Shown: piece after piece, positions 24,701-36,043 of the stretch
Position numbering within the stretch: the first letter of the stretch is position 1
How the letters are laid out: every line of letters begins with the position of its first letter
Source: Gibbula magus
Lineage: Eukaryota > Mollusca > Gastropoda > Trochida > Trochidae
Assembly (NCBI GenBank): GCA_936450465.1
Contig: OW388289.1
Coordinates: forward strand, 81,361,093-81,425,092
DNA: 64,000 nucleotides
Direction of reading: 5' to 3'
The notes under the pieces: generated by a model
What the model saw: only the letters and a program-made list of their open reading frames with translations
Database searches by the model: none
Told to the model about the DNA's origin: nothing
Made by a program: the position numbers and the translations under genes

Positions 24701-27700
24701 CAATCAGGGGTCTACGCTGGGAAGTTGAGCGTACCAATCAAAAGACTGCTAAAGTGACACACCTCCGTTAAACAGATGGAGCGAATTTGATGTGTATTTT
24801 CTCGCTTTAGCGTCGAAAAGTTTATTCAATTACAGTTACACTGCAAGCTCTTTGAAGTGAAGTGGAAATATATTTCCTACCAAGATACAGCGAAGTGCCA
24901 CATTGTTTCGGCTGGAACGTTTATATTTGCATCTGAATTACCAAAGACATTACATGTGAACTCATATTCGACTGACTTGTATGTTGCGAAGTGTCATGAG
25001 ACCTATGTCACAGAAAAACGGTCTCATAACTCAGATTTCTTTATTATCCCTATTATATAGCCGATTGGATTGTGTCATGAACTGGGTCAACTTCCAAGAG
25101 CGAGTTGTTCTTGCTTTGTAAGATTGACTATCATTAGTTTTCTTAATTATCTTCAATGTTGGCATTTCGGATCCCTTCGTTGGAGGTCGCTCAATCAACA
25201 TTAAGTTCAGAAATTAGAACATTGCCAATCTGTCTACATGATTACCTTCCACTCACTTTGACAGACGCACCCGATTCGCTGGTGATAAAAGGCAGGAAAA
25301 CCAAGGGAGGTAATAAAGTTATCTGGCCGAGCCATGGATACATCCAGAGTATATAGAGTAGATTTATCGGAGCGTATACTCTGGATTATCGAGAATGTGG
25401 ATATTGTAACAACAGTGCTAACCATGACCCTTTGGTTCAGCAAGTGGTCTAAGGGAGACAACTCTAAAAATTCTGGAGAAGCAATGGACTACATCATGTA
25501 GTTTACAGACGAAGGTCGTATTGCATGCCTCGACACGACCGATATTACAAACACACAATTTCTTTGTTGCAATGAATGATTAAATGTAGATACCAATGTT
25601 AAAGAAAGTAAAAAATAATTTATATTGAGTTTACAAAGGAAGAACTGGCATTATTTGGAAAACATCAAAGGTATTATTTTATTTAACCCTTTACCGACAA
25701 GTTCGGACAAATATACAGTATTCAATTATTACAGGATAGCCTTTATCAGGCAGTGGGCTGAACTTTTTTCATTTTATTAAACATTATGAAACTTATTATG
25801 ATATAGTATTCTGAGAATATACTTACCATATTCAGATGGAGAGCCTTCACTTTTTCCATAGCCTCTGTACTCCACCATTACAACATTGCACTTGGCAGCC
25901 GAGTATAGGCCTAAAACATTCATCAGTCTGAAAACAAAACCCAGCAGATATGACAATATAACTATTAGTAAATGAAAAAAGAGCAAAATCATGTAAACAT
26001 CAGCTTAGCCAATCACTCGTTCCACTGGTTATATTTCTTATATTTCCTCTGGAGTTACATGTTTGATGTTTTACAGTCTGATGAAGGGGGTCTAACCCCC
26101 GAAACATGTAACTCCAGAGCTTCCCAGCCTCCTGCACACATTTTCACCCTCCTCTTCCCCCTTGCTCCCCCTGCGGATAACTACATGTGTTGTTGGCGGC
26201 TTTATCCTCCTTCCAAATAAAATGTAGTTACCGGTACACCCTTTTGTTTTGACACGCTGGATATTTATAAATATCACACAAAATGACAAATTTCAATTTA
26301 TTACAATCACAAACTACTGACACACACGCTCAACTCCTGTGTCAATCAACTGTCATTGAAGATTACTGATCCAATCAGTGTCGTCCTCACTTATCAAGGG
26401 GATTACCCGATTGCTTTTGATGAACAGCCGGATTAATGAAGCAGAAACAGTTGAAATGAACTAATCCATTACAGCTAATTCGTCTTGTTCGGATTCGGAA
26501 ACGGAATCAAGGGATTAATGAATCAACATTTAATTAGTTTATATAGAGATTAGTTTGGTTAAAGCTTGCTACCGTTCGGACACTGCGAGATTCGGATTAT
26601 CGGTGGCCGGTCTATCGTGGCTTGACTGTAATTAAGGGAATTGGAATGAATATTATGAAGTTGAAAGATCTGATATTAATTTTTCCTTTGATGAAGTCCC
26701 CAAGCTTTTATGAGTTTATAACAGTATGGTGATTATAATTTGATTTCTATTTTCCTTACAAAGGTTAATAAAAAGTTTGCACTAAATTATCCGCATTAAT
26801 GGTTTGCTTAATTTTTGGACAATGATTACAGTGTGGTTTATTATATCTCAAATGTGGATTTCATACAAGGATGTTTGATTTGACTATCAGTCTCTGTTAT
26901 AGTACACTGATATAAATCAAATGTTAAGTTTGTCTCTAGTGCAGATTTCAGATTGCACAGAAAGTTTGAATGTGACTATAGCATTCTTCATTAAACCAGT
27001 TTATTCATTAAATGCTGACTGAGTGTGAACCTACACAAAGATTAAAAGAACAACAGCATTGCTTTCATATTGTGACTCAGTAATTTCTCAGTTATTGTGA
27101 AGTCCTAGTTTAATCTTTGTAACATCACATAATTTGGTAAGTTTTTAAATGTATTACCGGGTAATATGCAAAAGATTCAGTTGTTGAATTTAATTGATCA
27201 CCAAGTGTCACCAAGTATCCCATATATGGATTTAATGTACTTGAATATTAAATGTATTGCAAATATTTAAATCTACAAGGTGATGACAAGATGACATGAC
27301 TTGATTCTACTTACCTATGGCCAATGTTACCAGCATTGCCATGAAAGAAGATGACAGTGGGAGCATCCACTTGATGCTGCTGTTTAACAAGAACAATGTT
27401 GATCTGAGTTCCGTCTCTCGTCTTCACAAAATGATTCTCGTAAGGAAGATGGAGAATGCCGGGCAGTTCAACATAAAGTCTGGAATGTGGTGGCTGGTCC
27501 GGATGATATAACAGCATATCCTGGGCATTATAACATAGACCTGGTAGAAAGATGAAGAATTATTAATAAAATATACACAAATTAATCCCCCTACAATAAC
27601 AACACTTAGGTATGTAATAGTTATTGATCATCATTGTCACATTATGTGGTTTAAGTCCAAGGCTGGGTTTGTGTGAATGGATTAAGACCATGAGGACCAA

Positions 27701-28752
27701 TACCGTATTTCCTCTAATACAACCCCAGGGTTCTATTTCATTCAGCACCCCCTTACCCCCCGGATTCTATTAGAGACCCGGGTTGTATTGGAGGCCGGGT
27801 TATATTTCTTCAGACATGAATTGACGTTTATAATCTTCTTGGGGTCACTTATTGTAAAAGGAAAATTAACTGAACAAGACGGATATTTGTTATCATGGAC
27901 CGGTTATGCTAAATCTCACATGGTCACACCAATATTTCTCCTCAAAAACGAGTGTATAATATATATAACTATTTTATATTGCAACACGGGGTATTTAGTT
28001 AACGTAAAGCCCGGGTTCTAATAGAGACCCGGGTTCTATTGGAGACCCGGGTTGTATTTACCTCAGCACCCCTTACCCCCCAGGTTGTATTGGAGGCCCG
28101 GGTTCTATTAGAGGAAATACGGTATATGGTCTTCCTAGTCATATGTAAAAAAAGGAGTTATCACATGTCTTCAAAAGACACGGGTTGATCTATCGGAGAG
28201 TCTCTTTTTGTGCTTCTTTGTCATGTTACCATGATTATCTTGGGAATAAACAAGTAACAAAACTATCAACTTTAATCATCAATAAAAAAAAACCCAATCC
28301 TTTGCAGGATATCATAGGATGATCATATTAGCATAATAAGTTAAATTATCAAGAATCAAATTGATTAAATTTAATGAATGGTATAGTTTAATGCTATAAT
28401 TAGTTGTTATTACAATTCAGCACTGTACTGCAATGGTTTGTGTTCCAATATTATGTTCCAATAAGGTCTTATTTGACATAAGTATTCTGAAAATTGGAAA
28501 TGAGTAATTCTTTTTACCTAATACTGCCATGAAAAGCAGAAATGATGCAAACAATCCTCCCTCGAACCAAAAGACAAGCAAAATTATTAATAGAGCGGTA
28601 CTACAAAGCTTCCAAAATCGAGTCAGTACAGCCAAAACTAGTCGACTGATCAATTCGATTGTGGCAAAACCAGCTCCAACGCGTCCTTTTCTCGTTTTCA
28701 CCATTTCCTCTTCAGTTTCACAAACCTCAGTTGTATTATCAATATCGGACAT
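21788..28752 (-). CDS. ABHD13: Alpha/beta hydrolase, ABHD13-like
   Basis: Six exons on the - strand: 28752-28518, 27540-27315, 25927-25827, 24466-24213, 22367-22263 and 21922-21788. All junctions are GT-AG and phases agree (1,2,1,0,0). They give 351 residues, against about 337 in vertebrate ABHD13. Residues about 40-75 form a hydrophobic segment that fits the family's N-terminal membrane anchor. Exon 2 carries HGNAGNIGHR (oxyanion region). Exon 3 carries YRGYGKSEG. Exon 4 has the nucleophile elbow GRSLGG (S217). D294 (SGQGDQLIPP) and H324 (NGSHNETW) complete the catalytic triad. The family is made of membrane-tethered serine hydrolases of the Bem46 group; the substrate is not known from sequence. 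The ATG at 28752 is chosen because the in-frame codon six bases upstream is only TTG. Introns hold several mobile elements. An alternative last exon is listed separately. Confidence 0.93.
22020..22230 (-). repeat. tRNA-derived SINE, copy 2 (degraded)
   Basis: It shares the SINE body with 13.6 kb and 57.0 kb (GTGGTACTGCACTGAAAGTC, TTGCAGTGAAACCTGC, GCACACAAAGTTGCC). The tRNA-like head is degraded. It lies in the last coding introns of the hydrolase gene. Confidence 0.6.
22579..24182. repeat. Large dispersed repeat, copy B
   Basis: It starts GAGCCACTGGCTCTGAAGC and ends GGCCTGATGAGCTAAAAA. It is homologous to copy A along its length, for example ATGCAGACMCTGGACTCACAG at about 20017 and 23450. 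It has two tandem units (near 23822 and 23963), a short GGAC tract and the CATCGGGCCTTTCAGGCC end. It is interrupted by the 444-bp element at 22736-23179. Copy A lacks that insertion at the matching place (about 19655), which shows the empty site. Confidence 0.75.
22736..23179. mobile_element. TIR element with 10-bp target duplication (MULE-like MITE)
   Basis: A 444-bp insertion with terminal inverted repeats of about 80 bp beginning CAGTCTGATTAAAATCGAC. It is flanked by a perfect 10-bp direct duplication, ACTTCTTATT (22726-22735 and 23180-23189). A duplication of 9-11 bp is typical of Mutator-like elements. An internal + frame includes LPLVSRTESICWASFDWL, which resembles a frame at 40.9 kb. 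Confidence 0.88.
24591..25397. mobile_element. TIR element with 9-bp target duplication
   Basis: An 807-bp element whose first ~66 bases (CATTCTCGATAATCCAGAG ...) are inverted almost perfectly at the other end. It is flanked by TGGATATTG (24582-24590 and 25398-25406). The similarity of the ends continues inward (CCATGGATGG region, TAACTTTATTACCTCCC) to roughly 100 bp. The 9-bp duplication again suggests Mutator-like mobilisation. It is non-autonomous and lies in intron 3 of the hydrolase gene, between exon 3 and exon 4. Confidence 0.9.
26047..26119 (+). repeat. Hairpin with hammerhead-like core
   Basis: Arms 26047-26064 (CTCTGGAGTTACATGTTT) and 26102-26119 pair perfectly. Between them are CTGATGA (26078-26084), a GGGGG/CCCCC stem and GAAAC, the order seen in hammerhead ribozymes. 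Bases next to CTGATGA do not form a stem I, so activity is doubtful. Confidence 0.6.
27703..28122. mobile_element. TIR element (MITE) with TA target duplication
   Basis: A 420-bp element with ends CCGTATTTCCTCTAATA and its inverse TATTAGAGGAAATACGG, flanked by TA (27701-27702, 28123-28124). The subterminal regions are built of repeated GGGTTCTATTRGAGACCCGGG-type and GTTGTATTGGAGGC-type units, giving long inverted arms. It lies in intron 1 of the hydrolase gene. Confidence 0.85.
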
Positions 28753-29454
28753 AGCCAACTATAACAACGTGCATCTCAATTCAAATTGACGTGTTCGCTT
28801 TTATATCAGGAATTACAATATAACAAAACAACACTGACGACACTGATTATTTTCTACTCTAGGAAGCAGCCATATTGAAATTTACAGGTAGGGCTACGGC
28901 ATTTAGCTTCGCATTTGAGTATTTAGTCTGCTACAGTAGTCTATTATTTACAGTTATAGCTTCTATAATATTGTAAAATGTTCTTTAATTGTTGTACGAG
29001 TTCATGATTGTATATCACAAATATAAAGTATAATCTTACGTTTCGTATGAAACTAAGCACCGGTGTATGTTCAATTAATGCCTTATAAATTAATATGCTT
29101 AGTGTGACAGTTGTTTCCAGTAGATTTCAATTTATCTGCCATTTGTAATCAATAACTTACTAGTTAAAGTAGGTAAACTCTTGTTTATATAACTTTTCTT
29201 TTTATAATGTACAACTTTAAGAGCCATTGAGTATGTTGAAAATAAATACGTATTTAGGGACATGTCATTTATTATAGAGGGGGGTGGGGCGGTGAAATAT
29301 TTCCTAAGTATGTCAAAAATAAAATTGACGCACCTCTAACAGCTGTCATGATTTTTAACGACCCCTCACTTATGCCTGTCATATTTTGTTTATGACCCAC
29401 CCCTACAATATGATGATTTTTTAACAGAGAATTTAGAACAAGTTGTATTTATTG

Positions 29455-29935
29455 TTCCCAACTTTACATGACATGTACATACACAATTTTAAATCCCCAT
29501 TGGCCAAGGAGTTACTACAGCTGTACATGACATTTCAGCTTTCTAGAGCTTTTTGTACTGGAGAAGAAGATGAAAGTAGTTTTTTTAGATGGTGACCCCT
29601 GTGATCCACATTTGTGGTCACAGGGTCACCAAATCTACAATTTAGAATCCCAATTGGCAAGGGAATCTGTACACAACATTTCAGCTTTCTAGACCTTTTG
29701 GTACTGGAGAAGATGAAAATAGCATATTTGAGGTCAAAAGTTCACCGAATCCAAAATTTAGAATTCTCTTCAGCAAAAGAGTCTGTAAATACAATTCCAG
29801 CTCTCTAGGGTCATTGGTTCTGGAGAAGAAGTCGAAAAAGTTTACAGATGGATGAACGGACGGACAGATAGACGGATGCCATGCAATGCCATAAGCCTAT
29901 CGGGCCTTTCAGACCTGATTCCCTAAAAGTTCATG
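29455..29935. repeat. Large dispersed repeat, copy C (partial)
   Basis: It contains one and a half ~145-bp units (TTGTGGTCACAGGGTCACC; TACAATTTAGAATCCC), an imperfect ACGGACGGACAGATAGACGG tract and CTATCGGGCCTTTCAGACC. The left part of the full repeat is absent. Confidence 0.7.
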
Positions 29936-30715
29936 TGACTCTGGTATTTAAATAAATATTAAGATTCACACAACAACAAAGTCGGAAATTTAACATGAAT
30001 GCTTGAAAAGAGAATATGTCTTTCAAAATTTGTATATAAAGATTCAAAATAGGTATGCTGCCTTTCAGACTACAGATTTAGATAAATATTTTGGCCAAAA
30101 GTATCATGTGATTTAATAATAGTACCAAACCACACAAGGGATTTTGTTATCTCCATTTCCTGTATATTTTGATTAATCCAATGTTGAAGTTCAGTCCAAC
30201 ATGTTTTAGCCTCTTAAAACTCCCAATATACATGACACATAAACATTCATTTACATCATTACAGAAAATACATAATGAGTTGTCCACCAATTTCAACAAG
30301 TTCTTTTTTTTTTTTATATAAATGATTCCATGTATTAACTTAAATTGAAATCAAATAGTTTAACGTCTTTTTATATTTTGTTGTAACCATTGAAATCCAA
30401 TACACTTTAAAGTCATTATCCTTGAATAGATTTCCCCATTTAAACCAAACATTAGGAATTATACTGTGAGAGAGTAATTTATTATAAAATAGTTTGGAGC
30501 CCTTTGTTACAGATGGAGTTGATATGGAGGGGATTTACTAGTGGAATTCTATATTCTCTAAGGGTCATTTGCCAAGAATTAGGTAAAACATATAAAATAT
30601 ATTCAAAATCCATACACTACAGGTACCCTTGATCCCATATCTTTCTTTTAGCCCTCAAAACTCACCAAACCTCGTTCATATATAGGTATACATTCCTCTA
30701 TAAGCCCAGTTTTAA

Positions 30716-30768
30716 GCTCATCAGGTCTGAAAGGGCCGGTGGGCTTATTGTATGGCATAGTGTCTGGA
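30716..30768. repeat. Fragment of the large dispersed repeat, inverted
   Basis: AGCTCATCAGGTCTGAAAGG followed by GCCGGTGGGCTTA is the reverse complement of the right end seen at 21.55 kb and 24.16 kb. A GTCTGGAGTGCGT remnant replaces the GTCC tract. Confidence 0.6.
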
Positions 30769-31671
30769 GTGCGTTAGTTGACAGCAGTTATTGTCATGTT
30801 TCTAATGACCCACCTCTAAAGACTGTCTTGATTGTTTATGACCCACCCCCAAAGGGTGTCTTATTTTTTGGTGACCCACTCCCCAAAATCACTGGCCCCC
30901 CCCCCCCATAATAAATGACCAGTCCCCTACAGAACACTTTCAAATAAATATTTTCCATAAGTGGACCTATCACTTATCATGGCCTAGAAACAATCAATAT
31001 CATTTCAATCAGATCCCACGTAACACACAGCGAGGTTCGAGCGTTAGGTACGATCTGATTTAAATGAGATTGAGAAACGATGGTTTATCGCGAGTTACGG
31101 TAGCCTGCTTCATCAAACAGCGTCATGTCACTGAGGCAGGCCGTCACAATAAGAAACAGGACGTTTTCTGAAATGACGTTTACGAAACCTCGCGCAAATA
31201 AGTGTACGCTTACTAGTACTACCCTCTTTTGAAAGTTAAACTGAAATGTTGAAATTAAACGGTTATGAACTTAAAACTTAAATGAAGAACTTCACACGAC
31301 TCATAATTCAGCTTTTCATCATCTGTTCCTCATGGTTCAATCATCAACATCCTGTTCTGAACTGGAATCCTCGAAAGGGTCGTCACTGAGATAATCCTCA
31401 TCTGGGAATACAAGACCAGAATGCGACTCAAGAACATCGATCATACGCACATTTGATGTTTAAAATGTCACCTGTATTTGGCGACCAATGCGTTTTGTAG
31501 ATATAGAACCGTTTTATACTGTATTACAAAAAAAGGTTATCAATCTGGGGTAAACTTTTTGTGTTTTATTGTGGGGAATATATAAGAGATTGATAATGCA
31601 TATAAAGTGTAAACTTTTATGTTATCATTTTAGGAGAAATGACAATGCGCTTTGCCCGGCTCTCCCATTAA

Positions 31672-32528
31672 AGAGCCATCACGGATGTTAGTGTTTCAAA
31701 TTTTTGGAAAATATACTTATAACGTCATCCGCCAGAGAAATGTTTTATCTACAACATGGCATATGTTAAGTAATTTTCATATCACGACAATGTATTGCAA
31801 TTTGGTTTCAAAGAGAAGTATCACTTCGACTAGCGCGCGCTACGGGTATCTGACGTATATAAACAGAGTCCCCTTTTTTGCGTAATACGTACTACACAAA
31901 CAGCAAGCGCTTCCGAAGCGTGAAGGCTCGTCTCTAGCGCAAGTCGCCATAACAACCCATGTGCTGCACGTGCTGCACGTGCTGCACGTGCTGCACGTGT
32001 CTCTCTTGCAAAGTACCCTTGTCACACATTACTGAATGTGACGATTGCTTTACAAACTATGTTTCTAAATGTCCTGAGAATATAAAAATTATTTCCTGTT
32101 TAATGTTCTTTTTATTGAGATAAGACCAGCAAATTATGACACATTTTTACTTTCATTAATTATAAAATTCAAGTAAAATACCCAGTTGGGTAAAACAATT
32201 ATTCCAATATCTGTAGAAATTACATAATTAAATGAAATGGTAAATAAATAACCATCAAGAAATTATATATTTCGATTTCTTTCATTGCTCATATTTTTTG
32301 TTATTCTTTCGTGTCTTTGTTTACTGTGTGTGAGCTAGACCATAATGCTTTGCGCTTGAAAATAATAGACTGGATCTATATTTAGACTGGAAAACACCTT
32401 TACTAATTAATGCAATTTCTCGGCTTATTTTAAGTTGGGAAAATTAGGGAAAAATTAAGTGTGTTTATTTCACGGAGATAGATTTTTGGAATTTTTTTGA
32501 TATTTTCATCAACATCCGTGATGGCTCT
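31672..32528. mobile_element. TIR element flanked by TTAA
   Basis: An 857-bp element with inverted ends AGAGCCATCACGGATGTT and AACATCCGTGATGGCTCT. TTAA lies immediately outside both ends (31668-31671, 32529-32532), as in piggyBac insertions. A TA duplication with slightly longer ends (AAGAGCC...) fits equally well, so the superfamily is open. No transposase is visible. It directly abuts copy 2 of the repeat at 32.54 kb. Confidence 0.8.
31964..31999. repeat. Four tandem CTGCACGTG units (E-box array)
   Basis: Four perfect 9-bp copies, each with the palindromic CACGTG E-box core recognised by bHLH factors in animals. The array sits inside the TTAA-flanked TIR element. A regulatory role is speculative. 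Confidence 0.85.
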
Positions 32529-32535
32529 TTAAAGG

Positions 32536-33315
32536 CCCTGTAGCGCGTTTATTGCATATCATGTTTGATCAAGTCGCATCCACAGAAAACGATTATCAGA
32601 TTATAAGAAAATGGTGCGACGTATAAAGCGACAGTGGTGTGGAATTCTTCAGTGTGAGGTGTAGATTTGTAGGCCTTATGAGAATTGAAAGTTCACATAG
32701 CAAGATGGTTGATCATTCCTACCATAGCTGCTACGAACTGCTTCCATCAGGACGTACGACGTTACCGAATACCGAATGTGAAATTGAAACAAAGATGTTA
32801 TTTATTCCATCAAGCATTCACTGATTAAATATCGAATTACACCGTGGCAGGCATGTCCATACCCTGTGATTATTGTTAATTGTTATCTTTGTACATTTTA
32901 GCCTTTTTAAATCTTCTTACGTATTTATGTATTTCCTTTATGCTCAATTCATGACAATGCAAATTCCCTTCTCAAGCCAATAACGATTTATCTTATCTTA
33001 TCTTATCTTATCTTATCTTATCTTATCTTATCTTATCTTCCATCGTGGTATCATAATTTGAACTCTGCTCTGAGTGTTTAGGTATCGCTATATCAGTCAG
33101 ATCACTAGAACTACCTTCAATCGGTCATTTTAATAAGAACACCTTACAATGGCCGCTCGAAGGAAACGGGACTCACATGGCTTAACCTAACCACGTGTAT
33201 ACATTCGGTTTTCAACTCTTTTTATTGATTGAGGATATTTCTTCAGCCATTGATAACACTTAATTACAGTTTTAGATCACTTTATTTCAGTAAGAACGGT
33301 GTGCTATAGCGCTTT
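32536..33315. repeat. Dispersed repeat, copy 2, with nested insertion
   Basis: Its left end CCTGTAGCGCGTTTATTGC and right end GGTGTGCTATAGCGC are imperfect inverted repeats. It is homologous to 556-959. Relative to copy 1 it has about 0.3 kb of extra sequence (roughly 32725-33042) ending in a TTATC tract, which looks like the 3' end of a retroposon inserted into the element. Confidence 0.6.
32988..33038 (+). repeat. TTATC pentanucleotide microsatellite
   Basis: About ten perfect TTATC units follow CTTCTCAAGCCAATAACGA. Short tandem tails like this are common at the 3' ends of non-LTR retroposons, so the upstream few hundred bases may be such an insertion. Confidence 0.85.
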
Positions 33316-34110
33316 TAAATATAGGATTCCCGGTACGATATCTACATGTGGTAATTAGTTTTCATTGTATGGCTTTTTATAAAATCTCGCAGGTATTATC
33401 TTAAAATCTTGACCTTTTTATCTGAACATAGTTCTGTAGATTGATAGCGGTTAAAGAAGACATAACTTAATAAGGTTTGCGTTGCTAGGTATCAGTAATA
33501 ATGGTAGGCCTAATCCCTTGAACTAAAAGCAGTGTCCTTCTACGAAAACCGTGTAATATAACATTTATTATCTTATAAAACACAGCGTGTATATCTATCT
33601 ATATGATAACATTATTTGCACAACGCTTAACGCATAATGTATCAAAAAGTTATATTATCACTGTACTGAATCAACTAGCATTGGAATGGTAATGTTCAGC
33701 ATTAGTCAGTACTTTTAGATAAAACAACACCATTTAAAAAATCAGGAAGATTTTCTGGATAACAACGTCTTTAATGTTAAAATACACGACGTTTCGGAGT
33801 ATATATTTACTCCTTCAGGTGAAATGTAAGAAATAACAAAATGGGGTCTATATGTATATAGCAAAGAACACACATGTGATTTTATAACGTTTAACACATG
33901 TGGCTAAAACTACAATCATAACGTCCGTTAGTACTGTCGATATGGATGTCATTAATGGATATTTACATTTTGATTAAAGGATCATATTGTAAGAAAATTG
34001 TACAGCAGCAAAGTCATTATTTCCGGTTTCTAACTCCACTTACCATTACATAACATCATCACATGACAGTTTCACATAACAGTTTCACATAACGTCATCA
34101 CATGGCATCA

Positions 34111-34860
34111 TCACAACACAGTATTGACTGTACCAGGACAGTCGTTTGGTAAATCTAAACTAGTATATGGCGGTGGCTGATCGGTATCCAATTGAATGAC
34201 GTCATCGTATGATGGCGGACTTATAACGAAAGATGACACACGTTCCTCTGGTTGAGGGCGGACTTGACCCCCTCTTTGATTGTCAAAAGGCCTACTAATT
34301 CCACTACGCATGGATCCACCGGGAGTGTTCGTTTTACGTCTCTTCATTAACCAGCAACAGCAGAGAATGACCAGCATCACTGGTAGAACGACTGACACAA
34401 TACTGATAGACCACACAAACGAACTGGGAGGCCGGTACACTGAAATAAAAATCATAAATGTCATTAACAAGACCACATCGTGGTGTTGTTGTTTCGTATA
34501 AAGTTTTTTCTTCATTATGTGTTTGTTACAGAATAAATTGGTATTATTAAAATATGCGAACAGTACTGGTCTTTTTTTAAATACCACACATGTTTATTTA
34601 TTTTATGAGCGCTTCAGGGAATATTCTGCTATCATCAAAGTTGTCATTTTATTTTGAAACTATGCCATACATATTTGATGTGTATTTAACCACAGCTCCA
34701 TAGACAATCACCAACAACGTTGTGGAGTGAACGTTAGATTCAGTGATACTGTCAGAGTTGCCTAATTTGTTAATTATTATATTTAATGATAAGTAGTTAC
34801 CTGTTGTTGAGGTATTGGTGAACATGGCGAATTGATGACAGATAATCGTCACACTGGAAC
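34111..34860 (-). CDS. 3' exons of a single-pass membrane protein with PPxY cytoplasmic motifs (partial)
   Basis: Two - strand exons are supported: 34860-34801 (phase 1 to 1) and 34439-34111 (phase 1 to stop). The first reads SSVTIICHQFAMFTNTSTT. The second opens with VYRPPSSFVWSISIVS, continues as a transmembrane segment (VVLPVMLVILCCCWLM) and a basic stop-transfer KRRK, and ends in an ~80-residue tail. The tail has SPPSYDDV and QPPPYTSL, PPxY-type motifs that bind WW domains (for example in Nedd4-family ligases) in known proteins. Acceptors end in TTTATTTCAG and AAACATAAG, and the donor is ACAG|GTAACT. The layout resembles the tail exon of the CUB gene at 46.7 kb. Upstream exons, including any signal peptide, were not found, so the ectodomain is unknown. 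Confidence 0.65.
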
Positions 34861-36043
34861 CTTATGTTTAATGTAGTGCCCAAAGGCACACCTGACGTTG
34901 ATTGAAAAGTCGAGTGGGCTCATTTTTTTCTTTTCTGAAATAAATTAAACCACTTTTGAAAAGTACTTTAAAATGACACCCAGAGTTGTGTTAGCGCGCA
35001 ATGTTATAAAGATGGGAATCACCTCAATATAGTTCTTGTCACACTTGTTTATTACTTTATATTTACAATGTAGTCGACTTTGCACCATTTTGTTCTTTCA
35101 AATGGATTGTTATTGTTAGCCAGGTCAAAGGTCACGAAAGGTTACCCGGACACTTGGCCCTATACCAGGTGTAAAACATATACATCAAAGTTGAGTTTTA
35201 ACTAAGTCGGAATAAATGTCATTATTAAATTGAGAGTCACCATCATGTTTATAAAACCACTTTATTACATATCCTTATAATGTTGTTGAAAAGGTTCAAC
35301 GTATTAAGTCTTGACCTTGTATATTTCATTGCATTGATTCTATTGTGTCCAATCAGTTTAGTATAACATTTTTCGAATAGGAACATTAATCTGGATCCTA
35401 CCCCAAAGGCATCTAAAACACTAATGATACTGGATCTAACAGATGCAAAAGGAGACGAATGATGTAAGGGTCTATATTAAAGACATATACAACGTGTCGT
35501 CGGATACAGAGATGGTGTATTTACATGTAAGTATATATAGTAGATAGTAATCAAATACGTGATATCCGAGAACAGACACTTCACGGTACGTGCTTTGCTA
35601 CAGAGCGTGACACTTCTATCTAGCAACGTTTCTTTACTTGCATTGGACAGGTGTTTTTCCATTCTGTTTACAGACCCAACCTGCCTACAGGTTAAAGCAA
35701 CATATATCCAGTGATCAGAAAGAAAGGTTCATGTTCTGAGCTAGTCTAACTCTCCAGAGATGAACTCAACCAAATGTTAGGTCCATGCAGTCTTTGGTAA
35801 CTTTATTCTGTACACAGGCCAGTTTACAAAGTATGCAACGTACAGAAACGAAAGGGATAATGCACATGCGTGAAGCTAAACAGTACAGACGAACCGGAAT
35901 TTTGAATAAAGAAATCACACCCCGTGACTATCTTAGTTACATTACCAAAATATCGACCCGTCTTTTGAATGATGTTAGTTTCATAAGATGACCTAGTTTT
36001 CCTTGTATAAAGTGAAAACACACACAGCGTATACCCCGCCGTC

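Noticed and set aside
26078..26105. Active hammerhead ribozyme
   Set aside because: The bases that should form stem I next to CTGATGA and the cleavage site do not pair, and one extra A separates CTGATGA from stem II.
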